A stretch of DNA of 64,000 bases from GWE2-40-63 sp050179685 (GCA_050179685.1 JBFXEW010000027.1:5113-69112), one strand, 5' to 3'; positions 27,729-37,186 are shown, counted from the stretch's first letter. The notes: generated by a model from the letters alone, not told the origin. Translations and numbers: made by a program.

Positions 27729-28907
27729 GTGAAAGAAAAATTTATAAAATATTTTAAAGGCGATACGGCCATCTGGCTCATCCTTTTTTTACTGGCTATC
27801 TTTTCGATGCTCACGGTATTTAGTGCCACCGGAACTTTAGCTTACAAAAAAATGGGAGGCAACACCTCATACTTTTTATTCAGGCATGGAGCGTTCCTGG
27901 CTTTTGGTGTGGGAATTGTTTTTCTGGTTCACAATATTTCGTACAAAGTGTATTATGCCTTATCGCAAATGTTGCTCTATTTAAGCGTACCCCTGCTTGC
28001 CTGGACCCTTTTTAAGGGAGTTAGCCTGAACGAAGCAGCACGATGGATTACCCTGCCGGGAACAGGAATCTCATTTCAAACTTCCGATTTTGCCAAATTT
28101 GCATTAATTATGTATGTAGCCCGGGTGCTCTCCCGAAATCAGGAGCAAATAGCCGATATTAAAGCAGCTTTTCAGCCCATATTAATCTGGACACTTATTG
28201 TTTGCGGATTAATTCTTCCGGCAAACTTCTCTACAGCGGCCATGCTTTTTGTTATTTGTGTGGTTCTGATGTTTATTGGGCGGGTTAAGATGAAACATCT
28301 TTTGGGTCTGGTTGGTGCAGGCCTTGTTGCTTTGGCATTATTTATAGCACTGGTTTGGAACATGCCCGATAAAGGACGTGTGGGTACCTGGAAAGCCCGT
28401 ATCGAAAGTTTTGTTGACGACGATAGCGAAGGAAATTACCAGTCGAATCAGGCAAAGATTGCTATTGTGCAGGGCGGTTTATTTGGTCGCGGCCCGGGGA
28501 ATAGCATACAACGTAACTTTTTGCCTCACCCGTATTCCGATTTTATTTATGCCATAATTCTCGAAGAGTACGGTTTGTTGGGAGGGGTAATTATCTTGCT
28601 GCTTTACCTGTTTTTATTGTATCGGGTAGGTATCATTGTCCGAAACAGCCAGCGAACCTTTCCGGCTTTTTTGGTGGTCGGACTGGCCTTTAGTCTGGTT
28701 TTTCAGGCCCTTTTAAATATGGGCGTGGCGGTAAACGTTTTTCCGGTAACCGGACAAACCTTACCTTTTGTAAGTATGGGTGGAACTTCAATAATATTTA
28801 CCAGTGTGGAGTTTGGTATAATTTTAAGTGTGAGCCGCACGGTTCAGCCCATTAAGGATCCAATTGCAAACGAACAAGAAATTGAAACCGATGAAGATAA
28901 TTATTAG
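27729..28907 (+). CDS. ftsW: SEDS glycosyltransferase FtsW
   Basis: Septal peptidoglycan polymerase working with FtsI. It has 392 residues and about ten transmembrane helices. SEDS features include the GAFLAFGVG region in TM2-3, WITLPGTGISFQTSDFAKFA, the large loop with AIVQGGLFGRGPGNSIQRNFLPHPYSDFI (given here only as the segment around residues 245-275) and a C-terminal PFVSMGGTSI motif. The start is GTG at 27729, since the ATG at 27721 is stopped after three codons. Its end overlaps murG by 17 bp. Confidence 0.95.
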   Translation: MKEKFIKYFKGDTAIWLILFLLAIFSMLTVFSATGTLAYKKMGGNTSYFLFRHGAFLAFGVGIVFLVHNISYKVYYALSQMLLYLSVPLLAWTLFKGVSLNEAARWITLPGTGISFQTSDFAKFALIMYVARVLSRNQEQIADIKAAFQPILIWTLIVCGLILPANFSTAAMLFVICVVLMFIGRVKMKHLLGLVGAGLVALALFIALVWNMPDKGRVGTWKARIESFVDDDSEGNYQSNQAKIAIVQGGLFGRGPGNSIQRNFLPHPYSDFIYAIILEEYGLLGGVIILLLYLFLLYRVGIIVRNSQRTFPAFLVVGLAFSLVFQALLNMGVAVNVFPVTGQTLPFVSMGGTSIIFTSVEFGIILSVSRTVQPIKDPIANEQEIETDEDNY

Positions 28908-29982
28908 CGGAGGAGGAACAGGCGGCCATATTTTTCCGGCATTGGCCATTGCACGAGCATTGCAACGTCGCGACAATCAGACGGAAATACTTTTTGTAGG
29001 AGCTCACAACCGGATGGAGATGGAAAAAGTGCCTGCCGCAGGATATAAAATTGTTGGACTTCCGGTAACCGGATTTCAACGGCGTTTATCGATGAAGAAC
29101 CTGGCTTTTTTCCCAAAGCTGCTTATTAGTCTTACCAAGTGTAAAAGTATTATAAAGGCATTTAAACCCGATGTGGTTATTGGTGTGGGCGGTTTTGCCA
29201 GCGGACCACTGCTTTGGGTGGCTCAACGAATGAAGATTCCAACGCTGATTCAGGAGCAAAATTCTTACGCAGGAATTACCAATAAATTACTGGCTCGCAA
29301 AGCAGCCCGTATTTGTGTGGCTTACGATAGAATGGATCGCTATTTTCCCAAAGCAAAAATTACCAAAACGGGGAATCCGGTTCGGAACGATTTAACCGAT
29401 CTTAAATCGAGGATTCCGGAAGCTTTGCAATTCTTTCATCTCGATAAGAATAAGAAAACCATACTGGTTGTGGGGGGTAGTCTGGGAGCCCGAACCATTA
29501 ACGAAAGCCTGGCTTTTAATCTTGATGAGTTGATTCGCCGTAATTTCCAGGTTATCTGGCAAACAGGAACTTATTATTACGAAAGCGCCAAATTAACGCT
29601 GGAGCAATACGCAGGTCATCATGTGCAGGTGCATCAGTTTATAAACCGTATGGATTTGGCTTTTGCCGCTGCCGATTACATTATTTCGCGCGCCGGCGCC
29701 GGTACCATTTCGGAATTATGCATTGTCGGGAAACCGGTAATTCTGGTGCCAAGCCCAAATGTAGCAGAGGATCATCAGACAAAAAATGCAATGTCGCTGG
29801 TTGAAAAAGATGCGGCAATAATGGTTAAAGACAGCGATGCCAGGGAAAAACTGGTGACTCGCCTGCTTGAGCTTACCGGTAACGAGAGCCGTGGAGTAGA
29901 ACTGGGGGTTAATATTCAGAAACTGGCCAAACCCAATGCCGATGAGTTGATTGTTGATGAAGTTTATCGTTTAATACCGTAG
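28891..29982 (+). CDS. murG: UDP-GlcNAc transferase to lipid I
   Basis: Converts lipid I to lipid II at the inner face of the membrane. With the ATG at 28891 it has 363 residues. Two Rossmann-like domains carry the glycine loops SGGGTGGHIFPALAIA (N-terminus) and VVGGSLGARTINE (near residue 190). RAGAGTISELCIVGKP near residue 270 is the UDP-GlcNAc-binding block. The frame opens at 28864, but that extension is unlike the family. It overlaps ftsW by 17 bp. Confidence 0.96.
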   Translation: MKIIISGGGTGGHIFPALAIARALQRRDNQTEILFVGAHNRMEMEKVPAAGYKIVGLPVTGFQRRLSMKNLAFFPKLLISLTKCKSIIKAFKPDVVIGVGGFASGPLLWVAQRMKIPTLIQEQNSYAGITNKLLARKAARICVAYDRMDRYFPKAKITKTGNPVRNDLTDLKSRIPEALQFFHLDKNKKTILVVGGSLGARTINESLAFNLDELIRRNFQVIWQTGTYYYESAKLTLEQYAGHHVQVHQFINRMDLAFAAADYIISRAGAGTISELCIVGKPVILVPSPNVAEDHQTKNAMSLVEKDAAIMVKDSDAREKLVTRLLELTGNESRGVELGVNIQKLAKPNADELIVDEVYRLIP

Positions 29983-29986
29983 TGTT

Positions 29987-31372
29987 TTGGAATTAAGTAC
30001 TTATCATAGCGTATATTTTGTTGGAATTGGCGGCATTGGCATGAGCGCTCTGGCTCGTTGGTTCAATCATGCGGGATTTCAGGTAGCCGGCTACGATAAA
30101 ACACCTTCTGAAATAACCGACAAGCTGCAAAACGAGGGCATCTCCATTTCCTTCAACGAGGACGTTGATGCAATTCCCGAAGCTTTTAAAAGTAAGGAAA
30201 ATGTCTTGGTGGTTTACACACCGGCCATTCCCAAAGAGCATGCGGGCTTCAACTATTTTAAAGAGCAAGGCTTTCAGCTTATTAAACGTTCGGTAGCCCT
30301 GGGTTTATTGACCAAAAGCAAAGCAGGAATTGCTGTAGCCGGTACCCATGGTAAAACCTCGGTTTCAACTGCTATTGCCTGGCTTATGCAGAATCAATGC
30401 AGTGCTTTTTTGGGAGGCATCTCAAAAAACCTGGAATCGAATGTAATTATTAACGGAACTGCACCTTATGTGGTGGTCGAAGCCGATGAATACGATCGTT
30501 CGTTTCTGACTTTGTATCCTCAAATTGCGGTAATAACAGCTATGGATGCCGACCACCTCGATATTTATGGAAGTAAGGAGGCCATTTGGGATTCGTTTTA
30601 CCAGTTTATAAAACAAATCGATGCGCAAGGAACCTTAATCTATAAGTTGGGATTGCCCATTGCAAAGGAGCACAATACCGAGATCAGGCAGTTTACTTAT
30701 GCCCTGGACGATAATAAGGCCGACTTTTATGCAAAAAATATAAGGGTGGTCGATGGCTTTTTTCATTTTACCCTGGTAAGCCCAACAATTGAAATACCGG
30801 GTTTTGTGCTTGGAATTCCGGGATTGTACAATCTTGAGAACGCAGTTGCTGCATTAAGTGCTGCATTTATTGCAAAGCAAAATCCCGAACAACTGAAAGA
30901 ACATTTACAGCAGTTTAAAGGTGTAAAACGGCGCTTCGAGTTTCATATTCGCTCTGGAAATCAGATTTATATCGACGATTACGCCCATCATCCCCAGGAA
31001 ATTGAAGCCTGCATTCAGTCCATCAGGCATTTGTATCCCGGTAAGGAAATAACGGCTGTTTTTCAACCGCATTTGTATTCGCGTACCCGCGATTTTGCCG
31101 ATGCTTTTGCCCAAAGTCTCGATGCTTGCGACCGGGTAATTCTTTTACCCGTTTATCCGGCACGTGAGCTACCCATCGAGGGTGTTTCGAGCGAAATGTT
31201 GCTGGAGCTTATGCAATTAAAACACAAAGAAGTCTGTTCAAAGGAAAACCTGGTAGCCCGAATTTTGGAGTTTGACACTTCAATAGTGGTAACCATGGGA
31301 GCAGGCAATATCGATCAACTGGTAAAGCCTTTAAAAGAAGCTTTGTTAACTAAGTACGGAATAAATAAATGA
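29987..31372 (+). CDS. murC: UDP-N-acetylmuramate--L-alanine ligase
   Basis: Adds the first residue, L-alanine, to UDP-MurNAc. It has 461 residues. The N-terminal domain begins VYFVGIGGIGMSALARWF, the ATP loop is VAGTHGKTSVSTAIAW near residue 110, VVEADEYDRSF follows and YIDDYAHHPQEI marks the C-terminal domain. The start is a TTG at 29987, 4 bp after murG; there is no in-frame ATG before the conserved N-terminal motif. It overlaps the next gene by 4 bp (ATGA). Confidence 0.96.
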   Translation: MELSTYHSVYFVGIGGIGMSALARWFNHAGFQVAGYDKTPSEITDKLQNEGISISFNEDVDAIPEAFKSKENVLVVYTPAIPKEHAGFNYFKEQGFQLIKRSVALGLLTKSKAGIAVAGTHGKTSVSTAIAWLMQNQCSAFLGGISKNLESNVIINGTAPYVVVEADEYDRSFLTLYPQIAVITAMDADHLDIYGSKEAIWDSFYQFIKQIDAQGTLIYKLGLPIAKEHNTEIRQFTYALDDNKADFYAKNIRVVDGFFHFTLVSPTIEIPGFVLGIPGLYNLENAVAALSAAFIAKQNPEQLKEHLQQFKGVKRRFEFHIRSGNQIYIDDYAHHPQEIEACIQSIRHLYPGKEITAVFQPHLYSRTRDFADAFAQSLDACDRVILLPVYPARELPIEGVSSEMLLELMQLKHKEVCSKENLVARILEFDTSIVVTMGAGNIDQLVKPLKEALLTKYGINK

Positions 31373-32160
31373 AGCACCTGAAAAACATAGCGCCCTGGTT
31401 CATATTACTGATTTATGTGGTACTTACCTTAAGCTTTATTTCGGCTCAACGCAAGGCGGTGGTTTGTAATAAAGTAGCGGTAAATATAACCGACGGAACA
31501 AGCAACTTTTTTATCGAGGAGCAGGATGTAATTAAAATGCTGAACGATAAAGGCGAAAAGCTTGTGGGGCAGCCCATCGATGCCATTAACGTGAATTTTT
31601 TGGAAGATTATTTTAAAGGAAATCCCCTGGTGAAAGAAGCAAACGTGTACCGAACCATTGGAGGAGAGTTAAATGTTTCAATATCACAGCGAAAGCCAAT
31701 CTTGCGAGTTATCAACAGCAACAACGAGAGTTTTTATATCGATGATGAAGGCTCAGCCATGCCTTTGTCAACCAAGTACACAGCCCATGTGCTGGTGGCT
31801 TCGGGGCAAATAAAATTATCGTATGCACAGTTGAAAGCAGCTCAAAACAAGACGGATAAAGCCAAAGCTGTGGATAATTCGCAACAGCAGTTTCTTGATT
31901 TATTAAAGCTTGCCAGCTATATTTATCATGATCAATTCTGGCGGGCGCAGATAGAGCAAATCTATGTGAACAACGGCGAATTCGAATTAATTCCCCGGGT
32001 AGGCACGCACCTGATAGAATTTGGGGACACCGATAACATGGAAAAGAAATTCAGGAACCTTAAGGCGCTTTATCAGCAAGGTCTTTCTGTTGCCGGATGG
32101 AATAACTACAGTAAAATAAATTTAAAATATAATAAGCAGGTAATTTGCACTAAAAGATAA
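31369..32160 (+). CDS. ftsQ: Cell division protein FtsQ
   Basis: A 263-residue bitopic membrane protein with a short cytosolic N-terminus, one transmembrane helix (residues 8-26) and a periplasmic POTRA/FtsQ domain. Visible features are FFIEEQDVIKMLNDKGEKLVGQ, then VNFLEDYFKGNPLVKEANVYRTIGGELNVSI, typical of the POTRA to beta-domain junction. Its place between murC and ftsA is invariant. It scaffolds the FtsQLB complex. The ATGA overlap with murC suggests coupled translation. Confidence 0.9.
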   Translation: MKHLKNIAPWFILLIYVVLTLSFISAQRKAVVCNKVAVNITDGTSNFFIEEQDVIKMLNDKGEKLVGQPIDAINVNFLEDYFKGNPLVKEANVYRTIGGELNVSISQRKPILRVINSNNESFYIDDEGSAMPLSTKYTAHVLVASGQIKLSYAQLKAAQNKTDKAKAVDNSQQQFLDLLKLASYIYHDQFWRAQIEQIYVNNGEFELIPRVGTHLIEFGDTDNMEKKFRNLKALYQQGLSVAGWNNYSKINLKYNKQVICTKR

Positions 32161-32165
32161 GTTGT

Positions 32166-33506
32166 ATGAATTCAAAGGAAAAAATTGTAGCGGCTATAGA
32201 CATTGGTACAACAAAAATTGTTGCCATAATTGGAAGAAAGAACGAAAAGGGGAAGATTGAAATTTTAGGTTATGGTAATACGCCTTCAACGGGTGTAAAA
32301 CGTGGTGTGGTATTGAATATTGAACAAACCGTAAACGCCATCCGTCAGGCTGCCGACCTGGCCGAAGCACAAGCCGGACTGAAGATTACCGAAGCCTATG
32401 TGGGTATTGCCGGGCAGCACATCCGCAGCATACGTAACCGCGGATACATTAACCGCGACTCTTACGACACAGAAATCTCGAACGAAGATGTGCAGTTTCT
32501 GGTAAGCGATATGCACAAAATTCCCATCGATGTAGGTGAAGAAATAATTCACGTTTTGCCGCAAAGTTTTATTGTGGACAACGAAACCGGAGTGAAAAAC
32601 CCGGTGGGAATGTACGGAAAAAGGCTCGAGGCTAATTTTCACATTGTAATCGGGCAAACGGCCGCATCGAATAATTTAAAGAAATGCGTTACCCGTGCCG
32701 GAATCAAGGTAAAGAAACTTATTCTTGAACCTTTGGCTTCGTCCGATGCGGTGCTTACCGATGATGAAAAAGAAATTGGCGTAGCCCTGGTCGATATTGG
32801 CGGTGGAACCACCGATGTGGCGGTTTTTTACGATGGAATCATCAGGCACACCGCTGTAATTCCCTTTGGAGGAAACATTGTTACCCAGGATATTAAACAG
32901 GGATGCAACATCCTGGAACGCTACGCTGAGCAGCTGAAGGTAAAATACGGTTCGTCGCTGGCCGATAAAGCTCAGGAAAATAAGGTGGTTAGTATTCCCG
33001 GAATCAACGGACGGCCGCCAAAAGAAATCTCTTTTAAAAACCTGGCGAATATTATTCAGTCGCGTATGGAGGAGATTATTGCCCAGGTGGTATTCGAAAT
33101 TGAAGCTTCAGGAATGGGCAAATTGCTGGGTGCCGGCGTGGTAATAACCGGTGGTGGTGCCATGCTTAAGAACCTGAGTCAGCTGGTGGCTTACAAAACC
33201 GGAATGGACGTGCGCATTGGGTACCCCATTCAAAGCCTGCACAGCGAAGTGGTTGGTGAGATTAACCAGCCCATGTTTGCCACTTCGGTGGGTTTAACAC
33301 TTACGGGCTTTAATGAAGACGGCGCCTGTGAAATTCAAAGCAAGGCAGCTTATGAAGCCGAAAAGGCCAAAGCCAAAGTGGATGAAGAAGAATTTGAAGT
33401 AAAAACTAAAACAGAAGCCGCTTCAAAAAAGAACGGAAAAAAGAATATTGCTTCCTTGTTCGACAAGTTGGGCGAATTCTTTGATGTAGACGATCAACAA
33501 ATGTAA
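32166..33506 (+). CDS. ftsA: Cell division protein FtsA
   Basis: Actin-like ATPase that tethers FtsZ to the membrane. It has 446 residues. Phosphate 1 is IDIGTTKIVAIIGRKNE at the N-terminus, phosphate 2 is LVDIGGGTTDVAVF near residue 205 and the adenosine motif is VVITGGGAMLKNL near residue 325. A Lys/Glu-rich linker precedes a C-terminal amphipathic helix (NIASLFDKLGEFFDV), the membrane anchor. A structured 70-bp spacer separates it from ftsZ. Confidence 0.97.
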   Translation: MNSKEKIVAAIDIGTTKIVAIIGRKNEKGKIEILGYGNTPSTGVKRGVVLNIEQTVNAIRQAADLAEAQAGLKITEAYVGIAGQHIRSIRNRGYINRDSYDTEISNEDVQFLVSDMHKIPIDVGEEIIHVLPQSFIVDNETGVKNPVGMYGKRLEANFHIVIGQTAASNNLKKCVTRAGIKVKKLILEPLASSDAVLTDDEKEIGVALVDIGGGTTDVAVFYDGIIRHTAVIPFGGNIVTQDIKQGCNILERYAEQLKVKYGSSLADKAQENKVVSIPGINGRPPKEISFKNLANIIQSRMEEIIAQVVFEIEASGMGKLLGAGVVITGGGAMLKNLSQLVAYKTGMDVRIGYPIQSLHSEVVGEINQPMFATSVGLTLTGFNEDGACEIQSKAAYEAEKAKAKVDEEEFEVKTKTEAASKKNGKKNIASLFDKLGEFFDVDDQQM

Positions 33507-33515
33507 ATACAAATA

Positions 33516-33561
33516 GCCCGTTCAATCGGCTTTGTTATAGCTAAAGTGGATAAGGACGGGC
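33516..33561 (+). other. Nested hairpin in the ftsA-ftsZ spacer
   Basis: Three nested pairings fit one stem: GCCCGT (33516-33521) with ACGGGC (33556-33561), ATC (33525-33527) with GAT (33549-33551), and CTTT (33530-33533) with AAAG (33543-33546). It lies 17 bp upstream of the ftsZ start and has no T tract, so it is not a simple terminator. It could be an mRNA processing or translation-control site; function unknown. Confidence 0.5.
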
Positions 33562-33577
33562 ATAAAAACAAATAATT

Positions 33578-35104
33578 ATGGCTGAAGAATTGATGCATTT
33601 TGACTTACCTCGCGATAAATCGTCAATTATAAAGGTAATTGGTGTGGGAGGCGGCGGAGGCAATGCTGTAAATCATATGTACAAGCAGGGCATTACCGAT
33701 GTCGATTTTATTATTTGCAATACCGACGCCCAGGCTATCAACAGCAGTCCGGTGCCTATTAAGGTGCAATTGGGCGAAACGCTCACCCAGGGGCGTGGTG
33801 CAGGTAACAAACCCGAACAGGGCAGGCAAGCTGCCATCGAAAGTCTGGATAAGATATCAGAGATTCTTTCGCACAACACCAAAATGGTGTTTATTACTGC
33901 GGGTATGGGCGGAGGAACAGGTACCGGTGCAGCTCCGGTAATTGCTGAAGAAGCCCGCGATTTGGGTATTCTTACTGTGGGTATCATTACCCTGCCTTTC
34001 CGTTTCGAAGGCAAGCGCCGGATGAACCAGGCTATCGAAGGACTTACCAAGATGCGCGAGCATGTTGACGCGCTGCTGGTAATTAATAACGAAAAGTTAC
34101 GCGAGATATATGGCGATTTGCCCTTGTCGCAGGCTTTTGGCCGTGCTGATAATGTGTTAACAGTGGCTGCCAAAGGTATTGCCGAGATTATCACCGTGCA
34201 TGGTTCGGTAAATGTTGACTTTGCCGATGTGCACACCGTAATGGCAAAAAGCGGGGTAGCGCTTATGGGTTCTGCATCGGCATCGGGTCCAAACCGTGCC
34301 ATGATGGCTATTGAGGAAGCCCTCACATCGCCCTTATTGAACAACAACGATATTAAAGGCGCCAAAAACATCCTGCTGAATATTGCCAGCGGTCCCGACG
34401 ATGAGGTACGTATGGACGAGATTGGCCAGATAACCGATTATGTGCAGGAATCGGCCGGAATGACTGCCGATATCATTTGGGGAAATACCCTCGATGATTC
34501 GCTGGGCGATAAGATTGGAATCACCATTATTGCTACGGGTTTTGGTTCCGATAGCATTCCCGAATTGGTTGCCCATCAGGAAGGTCAGAAAATATCTTAT
34601 CCTCTCGATGTGGATAAACAGCCGGAGGGCGATCTTACTGCTTCAAGGACAGCGGAAACTCCGGCAAAGCCTCTTAACGAAGAAATTCCCTTTGAGGTTA
34701 TCGATAAAGGAAACCCCGATGAAGAGGAAGCCTTGCATTTCAACTTAAACGACGAAGAATCGGCCGATGATGAATTAATTGAACGTTTCGATTTGTTTGG
34801 CGAAGAAAAACCCGTTCGGACAAAACCCCAGGCCGAACAATTGGATTTGGGAATTTTTGGTTCTGAAAAGCCGGCCGGCGTTCAGTCCGATAAAGCACCC
34901 AAACCCCGAATTACCTACAAAACCGAACAGGACATTGAAGCGCTCGAAAGTGAACCAGCTTACAAACGTAAACAAATTGAACTGGAGGAAACCGAAGAGC
35001 TGATTCAGGACGAAAAGGAAGTTTCGCGTTTCACCTTAACCGACGAAGAAGGCGGAACCCGCATCAGCCAGGAGAACTCTTTTTTGTTTGATAAACCCGA
35101 TTGA
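33578..35104 (+). CDS. ftsZ: Cell division protein FtsZ
   Basis: Tubulin-like GTPase that forms the division ring. It has 508 residues: GTPase core to about residue 320, then an unusually long acidic linker (about 170 residues, rich in Glu, Asp and Lys). The tubulin signature GGGTGTGAAP is in AGMGGGTGTGAAPVIAE near residue 108, and the T7 loop is near residue 205. The C-terminal peptide ends SQENSFLFDKPD, resembling the Bacteroidota NSFL-type tail rather than the DIPAFLR peptide of proteobacteria. Last gene of the dcw operon, with a terminator at 35131. Confidence 0.98.
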   Translation: MAEELMHFDLPRDKSSIIKVIGVGGGGGNAVNHMYKQGITDVDFIICNTDAQAINSSPVPIKVQLGETLTQGRGAGNKPEQGRQAAIESLDKISEILSHNTKMVFITAGMGGGTGTGAAPVIAEEARDLGILTVGIITLPFRFEGKRRMNQAIEGLTKMREHVDALLVINNEKLREIYGDLPLSQAFGRADNVLTVAAKGIAEIITVHGSVNVDFADVHTVMAKSGVALMGSASASGPNRAMMAIEEALTSPLLNNNDIKGAKNILLNIASGPDDEVRMDEIGQITDYVQESAGMTADIIWGNTLDDSLGDKIGITIIATGFGSDSIPELVAHQEGQKISYPLDVDKQPEGDLTASRTAETPAKPLNEEIPFEVIDKGNPDEEEALHFNLNDEESADDELIERFDLFGEEKPVRTKPQAEQLDLGIFGSEKPAGVQSDKAPKPRITYKTEQDIEALESEPAYKRKQIELEETEELIQDEKEVSRFTLTDEEGGTRISQENSFLFDKPD

Positions 35105-35130
35105 TTGGAACTGTTGGCATACAGTTTACT

Positions 35131-35166
35131 GCGGAGTATTTCAGGTTTGAATGCTCCGCTTTTTTA
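35131..35166 (+). terminator. Terminator of the dcw operon
   Basis: GCGGAG (35131-35136) pairs with CTCCGC (35154-35159). Further inner pairs are TATTT with GAATG (one wobble), and a T-rich tract follows. It sits 26 bp after the ftsZ stop. Confidence 0.85.
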
Positions 35167-35434
35167 TTCGTGAGTTAGCCTCATCTTTAGAGTGATTCCT
35201 CAGTGGGGGATACTTCTACAGAAAAAAATGGCGAGTCCTCCCTTGAGGGAGGTGTCCGCTTTAGCGGGCGGAGGGTGAAAAAACCTTAACTATACAACAT
35301 TAATTTGAATCTCAAATTCTAAAAAGTATTGCTCCGGTTCTTTAATTGAACGGTTGTAATTTGTTAATTGAGCAAAACATACTGTTGTATAAGGGTCTAA
35401 AATCTATAGAAACACCGATAAACATCGCAGTGTT
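35167..35434. other. Gene-free stretch with hairpins and a long inverted repeat
   Basis: No coding signal. It contains the hairpin CCTCCC-TTGA-GGGAGG (35237-35252), directly followed by CCGC-TTTA-GCGG (35256-35267), a style of dispersed GC-rich repeat. A 9-bp inverted repeat, TATACAACA (35291-35299) and TGTTGTATA (35383-35391), brackets an AT-rich 83-bp spacer. It could be another degenerate mobile or REP-like unit. Confidence 0.4.
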
Positions 35435-37003
35435 TTAAAGTTTTAAACCCTTGATCTCAAAACCACCGGTAAGCTGCTTCTGCCTGATAACTTCCTGCAC
35501 GGGAACCCCGCTGATTTTACTCTCGAGCCACGAAATGATGTCGAGATACAGAAAGGGTCGTTTCTCGTAGGGGTCTTTTTGGAGCAGTTTAAGTTCGGCC
35601 AGTAAACTGCAAAAGGCATCGGTCAGTTTATCGTCGGGAACGCCGGGCAAGCGGCGCAGGAAAAACAGAATTTCTTTTTGTGCCCGGTGCAAATCTTTCA
35701 TCTTCGATAAAAAGCGGTAGGTAGTGCGCACCAGGTATTCTATCAATTCATAGTTCTGCATCTCAAAATGAGCCATTAAATTCAGGATGCGGGCAAAACA
35801 TTGCAGGTCGGAGCGCAGCTCGGCATCTCTATAGTTAATAACCAGGTTCAGGTACTTTATGGTGTTCTTGTGGTCGCCGCTGCCAAAATACAGGCAGGCT
35901 ATCTTGTAATAAAAGATAAGCACCATGTGATTGTCGAGGTAGATTTCGTTGGTCTCGATAAATGCCACAATTTTGGGCACGTGCCGGGTTCCCTCGGTAA
36001 AGGTTCCGGTCATAAAGTGGCGGTTAATGGTGTGTATAAAGTAATGATACCAGAACAGCAGTTCCACATTTTTGGTGAAGCTTGCCTGATGCGCTTCGGC
36101 AAAGGCCTCGAGTTCCTCCAGTCCTTTTTCAAAACGACCAAAGTCGCCGGCAAAGTAAAGCCCTTCGAGCATGTTGTTCATGCCCTTTACATAAAGCTCG
36201 GTATTGGCGCTCAGGGTTTCGGGCGTATGCTTTATTAGTTCAACCCACTTGAGCGAATAGCGGTATTGCATTAAAAAGTCCTGAATAATCAGGTAGTACC
36301 ACACATGCGACTGGTACAGGTACAGTTTTTCGCTGAAGCCCAGCTTGTCGAAGCTGAATGCCGGCATGTTCCCGTGAAAAAAGTCGGTAATGGCCAACTG
36401 GTCCTCTTCGCTGCGCACATAACCATGTTTCAGGTAAAATCCATAAAGCTTTAAGGCCAGGTTCGACAAGGCTCCTGCCAGAGTCAAACGTTGGTTCAGC
36501 AAATCCGATTCCAGCGACAGCTCGTCGGCCCGGTTCTCGAGACTGCGTGTTATGTATTGCGATTCAATCAGCTTCTCAAACTCTATCATTTCAAAATAAA
36601 GCAGTTCCCGTTCTGTTTTCTTTGCCTGCATTTTAGCTTTTTCAAGCATAATTAAACTTTGACGGTACAGCGCCTTGTTGTAAAGTATCTTGGCGTAATC
36701 GAGCTGTTGGCGCAGGCTCACATCCACATCGCTGCCCTGGGCCGAGAGTCGCAGACTGACCAAAAGGTTCTTTTGCAGGTTTGCTTTTAGGTTGGGAAGC
36801 TGCGTGGGTTTAATTTCGGGTACCTTATGCAGTATCTCTTCCTCGTTGTATTCCTTTTGTTTGTCAACCACATTAAATAAGGACAGAAACTTGGCGTTAT
36901 CGTCGCCGCCAATGCGGTTGGCATACAGTTTAAAGTTGCGCTTTTCGGCTTTGGTAAGCGATTTTATCAGCTTAAATAAGTGATCGGTTTGCTGTCTGGC
37001 CAT
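35435..37003 (-). CDS. Conserved hypothetical protein, TPR-like helical repeats
   Basis: A 522-residue, almost entirely alpha-helical soluble protein without signal peptide. The N-terminus (LFKLIKSLTKAEKRNFKLYA) looks like a compact helical domain. From about residue 95 on, helical hairpins with TPR-like spacing follow (for example LYNKALYRQSLIMLEKAKMQ and YKIACLYFGSGDHKNTIKYL). I recognise it only as a Bacteroidota-type protein of unknown function. It is monocistronic, with a good promoter at 37063-37095. Confidence 0.8.
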   Translation of the reverse strand: MARQQTDHLFKLIKSLTKAEKRNFKLYANRIGGDDNAKFLSLFNVVDKQKEYNEEEILHKVPEIKPTQLPNLKANLQKNLLVSLRLSAQGSDVDVSLRQQLDYAKILYNKALYRQSLIMLEKAKMQAKKTERELLYFEMIEFEKLIESQYITRSLENRADELSLESDLLNQRLTLAGALSNLALKLYGFYLKHGYVRSEEDQLAITDFFHGNMPAFSFDKLGFSEKLYLYQSHVWYYLIIQDFLMQYRYSLKWVELIKHTPETLSANTELYVKGMNNMLEGLYFAGDFGRFEKGLEELEAFAEAHQASFTKNVELLFWYHYFIHTINRHFMTGTFTEGTRHVPKIVAFIETNEIYLDNHMVLIFYYKIACLYFGSGDHKNTIKYLNLVINYRDAELRSDLQCFARILNLMAHFEMQNYELIEYLVRTTYRFLSKMKDLHRAQKEILFFLRRLPGVPDDKLTDAFCSLLAELKLLQKDPYEKRPFLYLDIISWLESKISGVPVQEVIRQKQLTGGFEIKGLKL

Positions 37004-37062
37004 TGTAGTAACATTTTGTGTTTTATGGGTTCAAACTATTGAATACCAATAATTACTTTCGA

Positions 37063-37095
37063 TAAACTTACAGTTTGACAAGTGTAGTCGGCAAA
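37063..37095 (-). promoter_or_regulatory. Bacteroidota-type promoter of the 522-aa gene
   Basis: On the minus strand, TTTG (37095-37092) and TAAGTTTA (37070-37063) are separated by 21 bp. The -7 box has one mismatch to TAnnTTTG. It lies about 60 bp upstream of the start at 37003. Confidence 0.45.
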
Positions 37096-37186
37096 TTTAT
37101 TATTTTTTATTATTAAAATGGCAATTTTATTTTTACCCGGTCAAATTTAAGTGCTTATTACTTAAAAAACCATGCTAAACCAATAA

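Noticed and set aside
33673..34371. Long (232-codon) antisense frame inside ftsZ
   Set aside because: Antisense shadow of a strongly biased gene; its sequence has no family character and FtsZ is certain on the other strand.
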